Shown piece by piece: positions 43,049-51,587 of a stretch of DNA of 64,000 nt. The translations under genes were made by a program, and so were the position numbers. The first letter of the stretch is position 1, and each line of letters starts with the position of its first letter. The stretch spans positions 496,001-560,000 of the forward strand of contig NZ_JYBP01000003.1 in assembly GCF_000948285.1 (NCBI RefSeq). Reading direction: 5' to 3'. The notes under the pieces were generated by a model. It had not been told where the DNA came from and ran no database searches. It was given only the letters and a program-made list of their open reading frames with translations. Source of the DNA: Geobacillus kaustophilus (GTDB lineage: Bacteria; Bacillota; Bacilli; Bacillales; Anoxybacillaceae).

Positions 43049-44002
43049 ATGGAACGATGGTTGGCAGGCATTGACCTTGGGGGCACGACAATCAAAATGG
43101 CGTTTGTCACCACCGAGGGTGACATCGTGCACAAATGGGAAATTCCGACGAACACCGCCAATCGCGGTGAGCATATCGTCGCTGACATTGCCCGGTCGCT
43201 TGATGGGACGCTCGCCCAGCTCGGCGGAGCGAAAGAGAGGCTGCTTGCCGTCGGCATCGGCGCTCCCGGGCCGGTCGAAGAGGAAACCGGCATGTTGTAT
43301 GAGACGGTCAATATAGGGTGGACGAATTATCCGCTGAAACAACGGTTGGAAGAAGCGATGGGGCTGCCTGTGGCAGTCGATAATGATGCCAATCTTGCGG
43401 CGCTTGGCGAAATGTGGAAAGGAGCAGGGGGAGGAGCGCGCCATTTGTTGTTTGTGACGCTTGGCACCGGCGTTGGCGGCGGTGTGATTGCCAACGGCGC
43501 CATTGTGCGCGGCATAAACGGCGCCGGCGGAGAGATCGGACATATGACGATGATCCCTGATGGCGGCGCCCGTTGCAACTGCGGCAAAACCGGATGTTTG
43601 GAAACGATTGCGTCTGCCACCGGCATCGTGCGGATCGCCAAGGAGAAATTGACCGCAGATGATCGTCCGAGTGAGCTTCGCAACGGGGATGTGACGGCCA
43701 AAGCGGTGTTTGACGCCGCCAAAGCGGGCGATGCGCTGGCATTGGAAGTGGTCGACGAAGCAACGTACTACCTTGGTTGGGCGTTGGCGAATGCCGCCAA
43801 TGTGACGAACCCGGAGAAAATCGTGATCGGCGGCGGCGTGTCCAAGGCGGGTGACATGCTTGTCGAGCGCGTGGCCGCCCATTTCCGCCGCTTCGCGTTC
43901 CCGCGCGTCGCCGTTGGGGCGAAGCTTGTTTTAGCGACGCTTGGCAACGATGCCGGCGTCATCGGCGCCGCCTGGCTGGCGAAAGAGCTTGTCGGCGCGT
44001 AA
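43049..44002 (+). CDS. glcK: Glucokinase (ROK family)
   Basis: A 317-residue ROK kinase that phosphorylates glucose with ATP. The phosphate-binding motif LAGIDLGGTTIKMA opens the protein; DNDANLAALGE (about 111-121) holds the catalytic Asp; GEIGHMT and the ROK zinc motif CNCGKTGCLE follow. Ending VIGAAWLAKEL is typical. It starts seven bases after yqgQ with AAAAAGGATGAGG as SD. Unlike the ROK protein at 61.4 kb it lacks a DNA-binding domain. Confidence 0.95.
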   Translation: MERWLAGIDLGGTTIKMAFVTTEGDIVHKWEIPTNTANRGEHIVADIARSLDGTLAQLGGAKERLLAVGIGAPGPVEEETGMLYETVNIGWTNYPLKQRLEEAMGLPVAVDNDANLAALGEMWKGAGGGARHLLFVTLGTGVGGGVIANGAIVRGINGAGGEIGHMTMIPDGGARCNCGKTGCLETIASATGIVRIAKEKLTADDRPSELRNGDVTAKAVFDAAKAGDALALEVVDEATYYLGWALANAANVTNPEKIVIGGGVSKAGDMLVERVAAHFRRFAFPRVAVGAKLVLATLGNDAGVIGAAWLAKELVGA

Positions 44003-44009
44003 ACAACGG

Positions 44010-44044
44010 AAGGTGTCCCAAAAAGGTTGGGGCGCCTTTTCTTA
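44010..44044 (+). terminator. Terminator after glcK
   Basis: AAGGTGTCCC (44010-44019) pairs with GGGGCGCCTT (44029-44038) with mismatches, before TTCTT. Confidence 0.65.
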
Positions 44045-44185
44045 TTGTTGGATGATATGAGATGGGGACGAACTTTGAAGAAGGAGATGTTTGCGAACAT
44101 TCGTGCACTGCCGCCTGCCAGGCGCTCATTTTTTGCCGTCTGCCGACATATGTTAAGGTAAAGAAATGGGAAGGGGAGACGGCGC

Positions 44186-45346
44186 ATGCACCTTCAAGCA
44201 TGGCCCGGCGATACGTTTGAAACATATGGCCGATGGTTTTCAGTGCCGACTGAGCTGATCATCGATTCGAATCCTCATGTAGAAGAGGGATTGCGCCCTG
44301 GGCAGACCGTTGCCGTCCCGGGATACGCGCCGATCGATACATGGGAAGCGCTCGCTGACCGCTTATCGCTGCCGACGGAGGTGCTGCGGCGGCTGCCGGG
44401 GGCGATGGCGGTCATCAACGGAACAGCGCCGTTGCCGAAGCGGATTTCGTCCCCGATCGTCCGCAGCGTCCGTCCGTACAATTTTGCCGCTTTGATGGAG
44501 GATATCACCGCCCTCGTCTGTCACTATCCGTTTGTGCGCCAGCGGACGATCGGCCATAGTGTTCTCGGCTTGCCGCTTGTTGAACTGCAAATCGGCCGCG
44601 GACCGGTGCGCGTGCATATGAACGGATCGTTCCATGCGAATGAGTGGATCACGACGGCAGTGATCATGGCGCTCATCGACGAGTACGCGAGGGCGCTGGT
44701 TAACGATGACGAGCTTGCCGGCCATCGGGTGCTTGATTATTACCGTAAAGTGACTCTTTCCGTTGTGCCGATGGTCAATCCTGACGGCGTCAACCTTGTG
44801 CTGAACGGCCCGCCGGAAGAAGAGCCGCATCGGAGCCAAGTCGTCTGCATCAACGGTGGATCGCTCGATTTTTCGCAATGGAAAGCGAACATCCGCGGCG
44901 TTGATTTAAACAATCAATTTCCAGTTAACTGGGAAATAGAACAGGCCCGCAAACCGCCGAAAGCGCCGGCGCCGCGCGATTTTCCTGGCTTTGCCCCCCT
45001 CACCGAGCCGGAGGCGAAAGCGATGGCGGCGCTCGCCGAGTCGAGCGATTTTGCAATGGTCGTCGCGTTTCATACGCAAGGGAAGGAAATTTATTGGGGA
45101 TATGAAGGGTTCGAGCCGCCGGAGGCGGAGGCGACGGTTCAGGCGATGGCCAAAGCAAGCCGCTATCAGCCTGTCCGCTACATTGACAGCCATGCCGGCT
45201 ACCGCGATTGGTTCATTCAAACGTGGAAGCGGCGCGGCTACACCGTGGAGCTCGGCGAGGGCGTCAACCCGTTGCCGCTCTCGCAGTTTGCGCAAATATA
45301 CCGCGACAGCCTCGGCCTGTTTTTAGCAGCGCTCAAAATGGCATAA
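44186..45346 (+). CDS. yqgT: M14-family carboxypeptidase, gamma-D-glutamyl-DAP peptidase type (YqgT)
   Basis: A 386-residue zinc peptidase. The N-terminal 100 residues carry one clear LysM-like repeat (AWPGDTFETYGRWFSVPTELIIDSNPHVEEGLRPGQTVAVPGY) and a weaker second. The M14 domain shows NGSFHANEWIT (His and Glu zinc ligands), NPDGVNLV, VVAFHTQGKEIYWGY (third ligand) and the catalytic Glu in YTVELGEG. It should cut gamma-D-Glu-mDAP bonds in peptide stems of peptidoglycan. No signal peptide is visible. ATG 44186 follows GGGAAGGGGAG. Confidence 0.88.
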   Translation: MHLQAWPGDTFETYGRWFSVPTELIIDSNPHVEEGLRPGQTVAVPGYAPIDTWEALADRLSLPTEVLRRLPGAMAVINGTAPLPKRISSPIVRSVRPYNFAALMEDITALVCHYPFVRQRTIGHSVLGLPLVELQIGRGPVRVHMNGSFHANEWITTAVIMALIDEYARALVNDDELAGHRVLDYYRKVTLSVVPMVNPDGVNLVLNGPPEEEPHRSQVVCINGGSLDFSQWKANIRGVDLNNQFPVNWEIEQARKPPKAPAPRDFPGFAPLTEPEAKAMAALAESSDFAMVVAFHTQGKEIYWGYEGFEPPEAEATVQAMAKASRYQPVRYIDSHAGYRDWFIQTWKRRGYTVELGEGVNPLPLSQFAQIYRDSLGLFLAALKMA

Positions 45347-45381
45347 AAAACGCAAGAGGCATGATTGGCCTCTTGCGTTTT
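45347..45381. terminator. Bidirectional terminator after yqgT
   Basis: AAAACGCAAGAGGC (45347-45360) pairs perfectly with GCCTCTTGCGTTTT (45368-45381). Confidence 0.9.
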
Positions 45382-45557
45382 CAGTGCGTGCCGGTTGGAA
45401 TGCCGTGATCCAAAATGGTCATGATGGTAAACCAGCCGAATACAGCCGCGGTGGCAAGTCCAAACAAAAATCCGAGCACGTTTTTCTCGCGCAATGTACG
45501 GAGCATTCCATAAAGGGCAAGCAGCGTCACAAGTGCAAAAATAATGACCGTACCCAT
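45381..45557 (-). CDS. yqgW: DUF2759 family membrane protein (58 residues)
   Basis: On the minus strand ATG 45557, after GAGGGGGTAAAACG, opens MGTVIIFALVTLLALYGMLRTL then REKNVLGFLFGLATAAVFGWFTIMTILDHGIPTGTH. Two hydrophobic helices with a short basic loop make a hairpin membrane protein. Size, position between yqgT and yqgX and the pattern fit DUF2759 (YqgW). Function unknown. The stop codon lies in the arm of the shared terminator. Confidence 0.75.
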   Translation of the reverse strand: MGTVIIFALVTLLALYGMLRTLREKNVLGFLFGLATAAVFGWFTIMTILDHGIPTGTH

Positions 45558-45726
45558 CGTTTTACCCCCTCATGAAACAGTATGTACAAACGTGTCCATT
45601 CTTTTTCATTTTAATCTTTTTTCCTCCATTTGTCGAGGTCCCTTTCTCTTTTCTCTTCCATCGCTTGAAAAAAAACAGTAAAATAAAGTTAAATATTGGA
45701 CATGTCAAAGAAAGGAGGTGATGGCC

Positions 45727-46359
45727 TTGGAGTGGACGCGTATTCCCGTCGGCCCGATTCAGGCCAACGCTTACTTGTTGTCGTCTGCAGACCGACAATG
45801 CTTGATCGTTGACCCCGGCGCGGAAGGCGCGGCGCTCGTCCGCCGGATCGAGGAAAAAGGGCTGACCCCGCTGGCGATTTTGCTGACGCATGCGCATTTT
45901 GACCATATTGGCGGCATCCCGGACGTGCTTGCCCGCTGGGACATTCCGGTGTATTTGCACGAGAATGAAAAACAATGGCTGCAAGATCCGGCGCTAAACG
46001 GCTCACTTTATTTTGGCGGCCCGGTCGTCGTCCGCTGCGAACCGATATGCCTTAAAGGGTCGACGGCGCTGAACATCGGCCCGTTTGCGCTCGATGTCCG
46101 CGAAACGCCGGGCCACTCGCCGGGCAGTGTCTCGTATTATTGCCAAGAAGCGAACATTGTGTTTTCCGGCGACGCACTGTTTGCCGGCAGCATCGGGCGC
46201 ACTGACTTGCCAGGCGGCAACCATCAGCAGCTGTTGAAAAGCATTCATGACGAACTGCTTACGCTGCCGGAGGAGACGATCGTTCTTTCCGGCCACGGGC
46301 TGGAGACGACGATCGCCGCGGAGATGGATACAAATCCGTTTTTGCATGGGTTTTCGTAA
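45727..46359 (+). CDS. yqgX: Metallo-beta-lactamase-fold hydrolase YqgX (glyoxalase II-like)
   Basis: A 210-residue MBL hydrolase. The metal motif THAHFDHIGG (about 54-63), the second His in ETPGHSPGSV (about 131), the bridging Asp in VFSGDALFAGSIGRTDLPGG and the last His in VLSGHGLETT are complete. Such proteins act as hydroxyacyl-thiol hydrolases, possibly on bacillithiol adducts here. I chose TTG 45727 (MEWTRIPVGPIQANAYLL), eight bases after the GGAGG of AAAGGAGGTG (45711-45720); ATG 45721 almost touches it. Confidence 0.88.
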   Translation: MEWTRIPVGPIQANAYLLSSADRQCLIVDPGAEGAALVRRIEEKGLTPLAILLTHAHFDHIGGIPDVLARWDIPVYLHENEKQWLQDPALNGSLYFGGPVVVRCEPICLKGSTALNIGPFALDVRETPGHSPGSVSYYCQEANIVFSGDALFAGSIGRTDLPGGNHQQLLKSIHDELLTLPEETIVLSGHGLETTIAAEMDTNPFLHGFS

Positions 46360-46470
46360 GAAGAAAGTAAAAAGCCTTCGTTTGGCTTTCACAAAAAAGC
46401 GCACCCGCGAGGTTCGGCCAAGCGCCGCTTGAATCAGCAGTGTGACGAAGGCAAGCCTGTGGCTTGCCTC

Positions 46471-46541
46471 CAACAGTCGGAAAACATAGACGACACGATT
46501 TTGGGTCAATGAGAGGTGAAGCCTGCCAGTTGTATTTATGC
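46471..46541 (+). repeat. Dispersed intergenic repeat, copy B
   Basis: Shares the core CAGTCGGAAAA, ATAGACGACACG, TTTTGG, then CCAGTTG and ATTTAT with 17241-17310. It follows immediately after a perfect 9-bp hairpin (46449-46469), just as copy A follows the cshB leader hairpin. Confidence 0.7.
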
Positions 46542-46593
46542 AGACAAGAGGCTAGCCAGGGCGGTGCAGCGGTTTGTTGGGTGGAAAACACAA

Positions 46594-46628
46594 AAAAACC
46601 CTTCTTAGCTGCGCCAAGAAGGGTTTTT
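46594..46628 (+). terminator. Terminator-like hairpin in the yqgX downstream region
   Basis: AAAACCCTTCTT (46595-46606) pairs with AAGAAGGGTTTT (46616-46627), then T. Being A/T-flanked on both sides it may act in both directions. Confidence 0.7.
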
Positions 46629-46978
46629 GGGGGATGTTCTATCCACAATAATGGGAGGGGATATAGTTTAAGCTGCTACTATAACGATATATGATTATTT
46701 TCACTATGTCAACAGTAAAAAATCAAGAGCTTTTTGCGATGTTGATTTTATGCGGCTTTTTCTCCCACTAAAAAAGCATGTTAATCCGTAGAATCCTTAG
46801 TGTGACAAGGGATTGAAGGTTTGGGGTGAATGTTTGTTTTGACACAAAAATCCGCCGACTTCTCCTTTGATTTTATCAAGTCCTGCTGGGGTAAAAAGTT
46901 TTTCCCCCTCTCTCCCATCCCTTGTGTACCAATGATTTTACGTCATCGAAAATAGCTCATCAAAAATGGGGTAGAAAG

Positions 46979-48112
46979 ATGAACCGATTGTACGAACAGA
47001 TTGCCGCGGCGCCGGGCGGGCGGGTGTCGTACGCCGATTACATCAAGATGGCTCTTTACGACGAACGATTCGGCTACTATATGCGAGAGCAGGCGAAAAT
47101 CGGCAAGGAAGGTGATTTTTTTACGAACAGCTCATTCGCGCCGGTGTTTGGCAAAGTGCTCGCTTCCCTTTGGATTCGGCTCGTGGAAGAAGGGGGGCTG
47201 CCGCCGGCTGTTTGCGAGTGGGGGGGCGGAGACGGAAGATTGGCGCTTTCCGTATTAGAAGAATGGAAGAAAAAAAGCCCACATACATACGACCGCTTGT
47301 CGTATACGATCATCGACCAAAGCCCGTTCCACCGCCGGCGCCAGTGCGAAACGCTTCAATCCGTCGCCGAGAAGGTGGAGCAATATGACGATGTCTCTCG
47401 CTGGCTGGCCGAGCGTGGGCCGTTTTCCGGCATCGTGTTCAGCAACGAATTTTTTGATGCATTTCCCGTTCACGTCATTGTAAAGGAAGGCGGCGTTTTG
47501 CACGAATGTTTTGTCGCCGCCCGCGATGGCCGGCTCGTTGAAGAAAAGGCGCCGCTTTGCCGTCCCACTATTGTCCGCTATTTAAATGAGCGCGGATTAG
47601 ATCTTGCTGAGGGGCAAAGGCTTGAGGTGCCTCTCGCGATGAAGGCGTTTTGGCTCGAGGTTGGGACGCTGTTTCATCAGGCAGTGATGGTGACGGTAGA
47701 CTATGGCTATACGGACGAACAGCTGCGCGCCCCGGGGCGGCGACATGGAAGCTTGCGCGGATATTTCCGTCATCAGCTTGTTGCCGACCCGCTTCGCCAT
47801 CCGGGGGAGATGGACTTGACGAGCCATGTACAATGGGATGCGCTTCGCTTGTACGCCCGTCAGGCTGGGTGGGAGGAAGTGTCATTCGTTCGCCAAGATC
47901 GGTTTTTGCTCGCGGCCGGCCTTTTGCATGAATGGAACGTTTCAGAAGGCGACGATTTCTTTTCGCCGGCAAGCCGCCAAAATCGAATGATCCGCGCGCT
48001 GATCGCCGACGATGGCGTCAGCCGCTTTTTTGACGTGCTTATCTTGCAGAAAGGAATGAGTCTCCCCGCGCGCGACTTTTGGACAGCGCCCGAGTTTTTG
48101 CCAGCCGATTGA
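46979..48112 (+). CDS. SAM-dependent methyltransferase, MidA/NDUFAF7 (DUF185) family
   Basis: A 377-residue protein: MNRLYEQIAAAPGGRVSYADYIKMALYDERFGYYMREQAKIGKEGDFFTNSSFAPVFGKVLASLW is the DUF185 hallmark, with SAM motif I VCEWGGGDGRLA (about 79-90), SNEFFDAFPV (about 160-169) and a late MVTVDYGYTD. In mitochondria this family methylates a complex I arginine; bacterial substrates are not known. Start ATG 46979 has only a weak SD (GGGGTAGAAAG). It lies alone, before a strong terminator, where B. subtilis has mgsR-yqhA-yqhB. Confidence 0.85.
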   Translation: MNRLYEQIAAAPGGRVSYADYIKMALYDERFGYYMREQAKIGKEGDFFTNSSFAPVFGKVLASLWIRLVEEGGLPPAVCEWGGGDGRLALSVLEEWKKKSPHTYDRLSYTIIDQSPFHRRRQCETLQSVAEKVEQYDDVSRWLAERGPFSGIVFSNEFFDAFPVHVIVKEGGVLHECFVAARDGRLVEEKAPLCRPTIVRYLNERGLDLAEGQRLEVPLAMKAFWLEVGTLFHQAVMVTVDYGYTDEQLRAPGRRHGSLRGYFRHQLVADPLRHPGEMDLTSHVQWDALRLYARQAGWEEVSFVRQDRFLLAAGLLHEWNVSEGDDFFSPASRQNRMIRALIADDGVSRFFDVLILQKGMSLPARDFWTAPEFLPAD

Positions 48113-48164
48113 CGGCTTCCTTCGCCTATCTGCAATGGAGATAAGGGGTTCAGGTCAAAGCGAC

Positions 48165-48197
48165 AAAAAAACAGGCAGGAGGTTCTGCCTGTTTTTT
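48165..48197. terminator. Bidirectional terminator between the methyltransferase and DUF2626 genes
   Basis: AAAAAACAGGCAG (to 48178) pairs with CTGCCTGTTTTTT (48185-48197). Confidence 0.9.
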
Positions 48198-48438
48198 ATT
48201 CACCCATGCCGGGCACCATCATAAACGTCGTCCAATACGTAAACGCCGCGAAGAAAATCGTCAAATATGCTCCGAAAATGTAAAGGTACATTCTCTCGGT
48301 CAGCTTTAAAAAGCCGAGGAACAAGAAAAACACCGTTTGGCCAAAGAAAATGAGCGACGTCGTATGCATATGGCCAAGATAAAACATGACAGCAAAAATG
48401 CCGGTCCAAAAGGCGAGCACGCGGAACATGCGATCCAT
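48196..48438 (-). CDS. yqgY: DUF2626 family membrane protein (80 residues)
   Basis: An 80-residue protein with three hydrophobic helices: MDRMFRVLAFWTGIFAVMFYLGHMHTTSLIFFGQTVFFLFLGFLKLTERMYLYIFGAYLTIFFAAFTYWTTFMMVPGMGE. The sequence matches the DUF2626 family (B. subtilis YqgY), whose role is unknown. Start at 48438 follows GCAAAGGAGGGATACATA; the frame extends to 48495 without an SD. The stop lies within the terminator arm. Confidence 0.82.
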   Translation of the reverse strand: MDRMFRVLAFWTGIFAVMFYLGHMHTTSLIFFGQTVFFLFLGFLKLTERMYLYIFGAYLTIFFAAFTYWTTFMMVPGMGE

Positions 48439-48597
48439 TATGTATCCCTCCTTTGCTTGTGCAAACCATTGGTCCTTACTTATTATAATGTACAATGGTT
48501 GGGAATGTAAATAACGCTTTCGGGCAGGTGGCAGGAAATGATGCCAATGCAGGCCGTTGTTTGCTTCCAGACAAAGAAAAAAGAAGGAGGGACGCTG

Positions 48598-49296
48598 TCA
48601 CGGACGGATGACGATGCGGTAGGCGCAGCGGCGGCTGCCTTCCATCATATTTTCCGTTTCCGCTACTTCAGCGCCGGCAAACAGCGTCTCGACCATTCCC
48701 TCTAAAAAAGCGTGGTGCATGCCGCAAACGGTATCAGGTGCTTGCGCGGCGATTTCTTTGAACGGGCAGTTGAAAATATCGAGGTATAGCACTCCTTTTT
48801 CTTCATCATAGTGCAATTGCGGCAAAAATCCAGCCGCTTCGGCCGCCTCTTCCATTATAGCGATTTTGTCGGCCATGGTGAGCGCGCCCGCTGTGCTGTT
48901 ATGCGGCAAACGGCTGGCGATGAGCTCACGACCGAACCGCTTTCCTGTTTCACGCAACGCCTCGCTTCCAATGGGACCAAGTTTGGCCATCGTTTGAATG
49001 GCGATGCGGGCGAGGAGTTGATAATCGCGGAACGGAAAATACAGCCCGATCACTTCGTCGGATAGCCGGTACAGCCGGCTCGGCCGTCCGCCTTTTCCCG
49101 TTTTTTGCGTATCCGATATGACCATGCGAACGTCTTCAAGCTTCGTTAAGTGCAAGCGGGCGACGTTTGGATGGATATGGAATTTTTCTGCGATTTCTTG
49201 AACAGAAACTTCGCGATGCACTTTTGCCATGTATTCATAAATATGAAATCTGGTCGGGTCAGACAATACGCTTGTGATTTTCAACGTTTGTTCCAT
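48598..49296 (-). CDS. Cysteine-containing HTH regulator, SufR-like architecture
   Basis: A 232-residue regulator. An N-terminal winged HTH of ArsR/DeoR type (LSDPTRFHIYEYMAKVHREVSVQEIAEKFHIHPNVARLHLTKLE) and a basic wing (KTGKGGRPSRLYRLSDE) lead to a sensor domain that ends FNCPF ... DTVCGMHH ... RRCAYRI. The first two Cys are 13 residues apart and the third 32 further on, next to two His: a pattern like the Fe-S regulator SufR, though one Cys fewer. It may bind an Fe-S cluster or zinc. Start 49296 follows GGAGGGGAACCG. Target genes are unknown. Confidence 0.8.
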   Translation of the reverse strand: MEQTLKITSVLSDPTRFHIYEYMAKVHREVSVQEIAEKFHIHPNVARLHLTKLEDVRMVISDTQKTGKGGRPSRLYRLSDEVIGLYFPFRDYQLLARIAIQTMAKLGPIGSEALRETGKRFGRELIASRLPHNSTAGALTMADKIAIMEEAAEAAGFLPQLHYDEEKGVLYLDIFNCPFKEIAAQAPDTVCGMHHAFLEGMVETLFAGAEVAETENMMEGSRRCAYRIVIRP

Positions 49297-49488
49297 CGGT
49301 TCCCCTCCTAAATGAATCATTGATATGGTTATTATAATGAAATCGTCCAAAGCGAGGAATGATTTTTGTCACTATTGGCAGTGAGTTGACCGACATTCAA
49401 AAAAAATTCACAAAAAAGCTGCGCCAAAAGCAGGATAACGGCTCATGCTCGTCGAAATACAAAGCAGTCTGTCGAAAGGAGGGAATAT

Positions 49489-50562
49489 GTGCTGAACGAG
49501 ATTGAACAAACGGCAAACCGCCTTCTCGCCGAAGCAGTGCAGCGCCGCGCCTCGGATCTTCACCTCGTTCCGCGCCGCCGCGATGCCGCCGTTCGTCTTC
49601 GGCTCGACGGCATGCTTGTCGACGTCGGCGTGCTTCCGAAAGAAACCGCGGAACGTCTCATCGTCCACTTTAAATTTTTAGCCGGCATGGACATCGGGGA
49701 ACGACGCCGCCCGCAAAGCGGCGCCATGGAAGTAACTGAGTTTGGGGAAACGGTGCATTTGCGTTTATCGACGTTGCCGACGCTCTACGATGAAAGCCTC
49801 GTCATTCGCCTTCTGCCGCAGCGCCTCTCGTTGCCGCTTCGCGAACTATCCTTATTCTCCCGCTCCACCGCACGATTATTTTCCTTCATGCAGCATCCGC
49901 AAGGACTCGTGCTGTTGACTGGCCCGACGGGGTCGGGAAAAACGACGACCCTGTATACCCTTCTTGATCTTTGTCAAGCTGAAAGGCAACGCAACATCAT
50001 CACGCTTGAAGATCCGATCGAAAAACAGAACGAACGATTGTTGCAAGTGCAAATCAATGAGAAAGCAGGGATCACGTACGCCGCCGGCCTAAAAGCGGCG
50101 CTGCGCCATGACCCGGATGTGTTGATGGTCGGAGAGATCCGCGATCATGACACGGCAGCCATTGCCATCCGTTCAGCGCTGAGCGGTCATTTGGTCGTCT
50201 CGACGATGCACGCCGCCGATGCAGTCGGCGCCGTCTACCGGCTGCATGAATTCGGCATTCCAATCGCCGATTTGGCCGAGACGCTGCTTGCCGTCTCCGC
50301 CCAGCGGCTTGTCGAGCTTTGCTGCCCGCTGTGCGGCGACGATTGCCATCCATCGTGCGGCCGTCTTGGGCGATGCCGGCGCACCACTGTTTATGAGTTG
50401 CTTTACGGTTCAGCGCTTGAGGACGTTATTCGTTCACTCACCGATGGGAGAGGGAAGCCCAAGCGCCCTTATATGACGCTGGTCCGCTTGATCCGCAAGG
50501 GGATTGCGCTCGGCTACCTGCCCGTCCGCATGCTTGAGCTCGTCGGAGGGGGAGAAAGATGA
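49489..50562 (+). CDS. comGA: Competence pseudopilus assembly ATPase ComGA
   Basis: A 357-residue type II/IV secretion ATPase of the GspE/PilB family. Walker A GPTGSGKTTT (about 145-154), Asp box LEDPIEK, Walker B LMVGEIRDHDTA and His box THMHAADA (VSTMHAADA) are present; a cysteine set LCCPLCGDDCHPSCGRLGRC near 282 replaces the usual tetracysteine zinc motif. It powers assembly of the DNA-uptake pseudopilus at the membrane. GTG 49489 follows AAAGGAGGGAATAT. No clear ComK box was found upstream. Confidence 0.95.
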   Translation: MLNEIEQTANRLLAEAVQRRASDLHLVPRRRDAAVRLRLDGMLVDVGVLPKETAERLIVHFKFLAGMDIGERRRPQSGAMEVTEFGETVHLRLSTLPTLYDESLVIRLLPQRLSLPLRELSLFSRSTARLFSFMQHPQGLVLLTGPTGSGKTTTLYTLLDLCQAERQRNIITLEDPIEKQNERLLQVQINEKAGITYAAGLKAALRHDPDVLMVGEIRDHDTAAIAIRSALSGHLVVSTMHAADAVGAVYRLHEFGIPIADLAETLLAVSAQRLVELCCPLCGDDCHPSCGRLGRCRRTTVYELLYGSALEDVIRSLTDGRGKPKRPYMTLVRLIRKGIALGYLPVRMLELVGGGER

Positions 50563-51587
50563 AACGCAAAATGTGGCCGCTCGCTGAACAGGCGTTGTTT
50601 TTCACCCGGCTCGGCCGGCTGCTCGAGCGCGGTTACCCCCTTGGGCAAGCGCTTGAGTTCTTGGCCATCCAGGCTCCAACACATCGCCGGCTGGAAGTGG
50701 AACGCTGTCTGCAGCAGCTGCGCGCCGGGCTGCCGCTGTTTGCGGCTGTCGAAGCGCTGTCGGTCGACCGCATGGCGGTTAACCTCCTCTTTTTTGCCGA
50801 ACGGCATGGCGACTTGCCGCGCGGCATGGCAGAGACAGGGGAGGCACTGGCGCAAAAAGCGCGCTTCCACGAGCAACTGCGCCGCTTCAGTCGCTATCCG
50901 CTGTTCCTTCTTTCTTTGCTCATCATCATGCTCGTCTTGATGGAATGGTGGCTGCTGCCGCAGTTTGAACGGGCGGCGGCGGCGTTTTCTCCACAACGCG
51001 GACACACCGCTTGGCTGCTTACGGTGATCGCCCATGCCCCTATGGTGCTGGCCGCCATCGCCGCCTTGGCGGTGTTCTCCGGGCTGTTTTACGCCGTCTG
51101 TTTCCGCCGCTGGCCGGTCTCCCGAAAACTTCGATTCGCTTTGCGAATTCCAGGGTTTTCTTCGTTTCTGAAACTGTTCCTCACCTGCCTGACTGCCCGC
51201 CAGCTCGGGCGCCTGCTGCAGGCCGGATTGTCGGTTTATGATGCGCTCGGCGTGTTCAGCGAGCCGTCGTCCTGGCCGTTTTTGCAAATGGAAGGTCGGC
51301 GCATTCGCGAGGGGTTGATGAAAGGGATGACACTTGACGGATTAATCGGCGCCGTCCGCTATTACGAACAAGAGCTGGCGCTTGTCATCCGTCACGGCCA
51401 GTCGAACGGCGAACTTGGCAAAGAACTTGAACATTACAGCGAGTTTTTGCTGCAGATGATGGAACAACGAATGGAGTCGGTCTTAAAACGCATGCAGCCG
51501 CTTTTATTGGCGGTCGTTGGCTCGTTTGTCGTCGGCATGTATTTGGCGATTTTGCTGCCGATGTTTTCTATGTTGAATGAAATGTAA
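50559..51587 (+). CDS. comGB: Competence pseudopilus platform protein ComGB
   Basis: A 342-residue polytopic membrane protein of the GspF/PilC family. Two homologous T2SF domains (about 5-125 and 205-325) flank the hydrophobic segments YPLFLLSLLIIMLVLMEWWLLP and VLAAIAALAVFSGLFYAVCF; the C-terminus LLLAVVGSFVVGMYLAILLPMFSML is typical. It is the inner-membrane base for pseudopilin assembly. ATG 50559 overlaps the comGA stop. Unlike in B. subtilis, comGC does not follow directly but after 202 bases. Confidence 0.94.
   Translation: MKRKMWPLAEQALFFTRLGRLLERGYPLGQALEFLAIQAPTHRRLEVERCLQQLRAGLPLFAAVEALSVDRMAVNLLFFAERHGDLPRGMAETGEALAQKARFHEQLRRFSRYPLFLLSLLIIMLVLMEWWLLPQFERAAAAFSPQRGHTAWLLTVIAHAPMVLAAIAALAVFSGLFYAVCFRRWPVSRKLRFALRIPGFSSFLKLFLTCLTARQLGRLLQAGLSVYDALGVFSEPSSWPFLQMEGRRIREGLMKGMTLDGLIGAVRYYEQELALVIRHGQSNGELGKELEHYSEFLLQMMEQRMESVLKRMQPLLLAVVGSFVVGMYLAILLPMFSMLNEM

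Larger units (their letters stand above)
46360..46978 (+). other. Gene-free region between yqgX and the MidA-like gene
   Basis: About 620 bases without a supported gene. In order it holds the hairpin AGGCAAGCC-TGT-GGCTTGCCT (46449-46469), repeat copy B, a terminator-like hairpin, a TATAGT/ACTATA inverted repeat near 46664-46683, and a visibly A+T-rich stretch (about 46640-46960) unlike the surrounding G+C-rich DNA. No transposase remnant could be read in any frame. Confidence 0.5.

Noticed and set aside
46360-46560. CRISPR array or integron attC at the yqgX downstream repeat
   Set aside because: Only a single hairpin and one repeat copy are present locally; no regularly spaced units and no cas or integrase genes in the window.
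49351-49488. ComK box upstream of comGA
   Set aside because: The A-runs near 49400 do not form the AAAA-N5-TTTT dyads with proper spacing.
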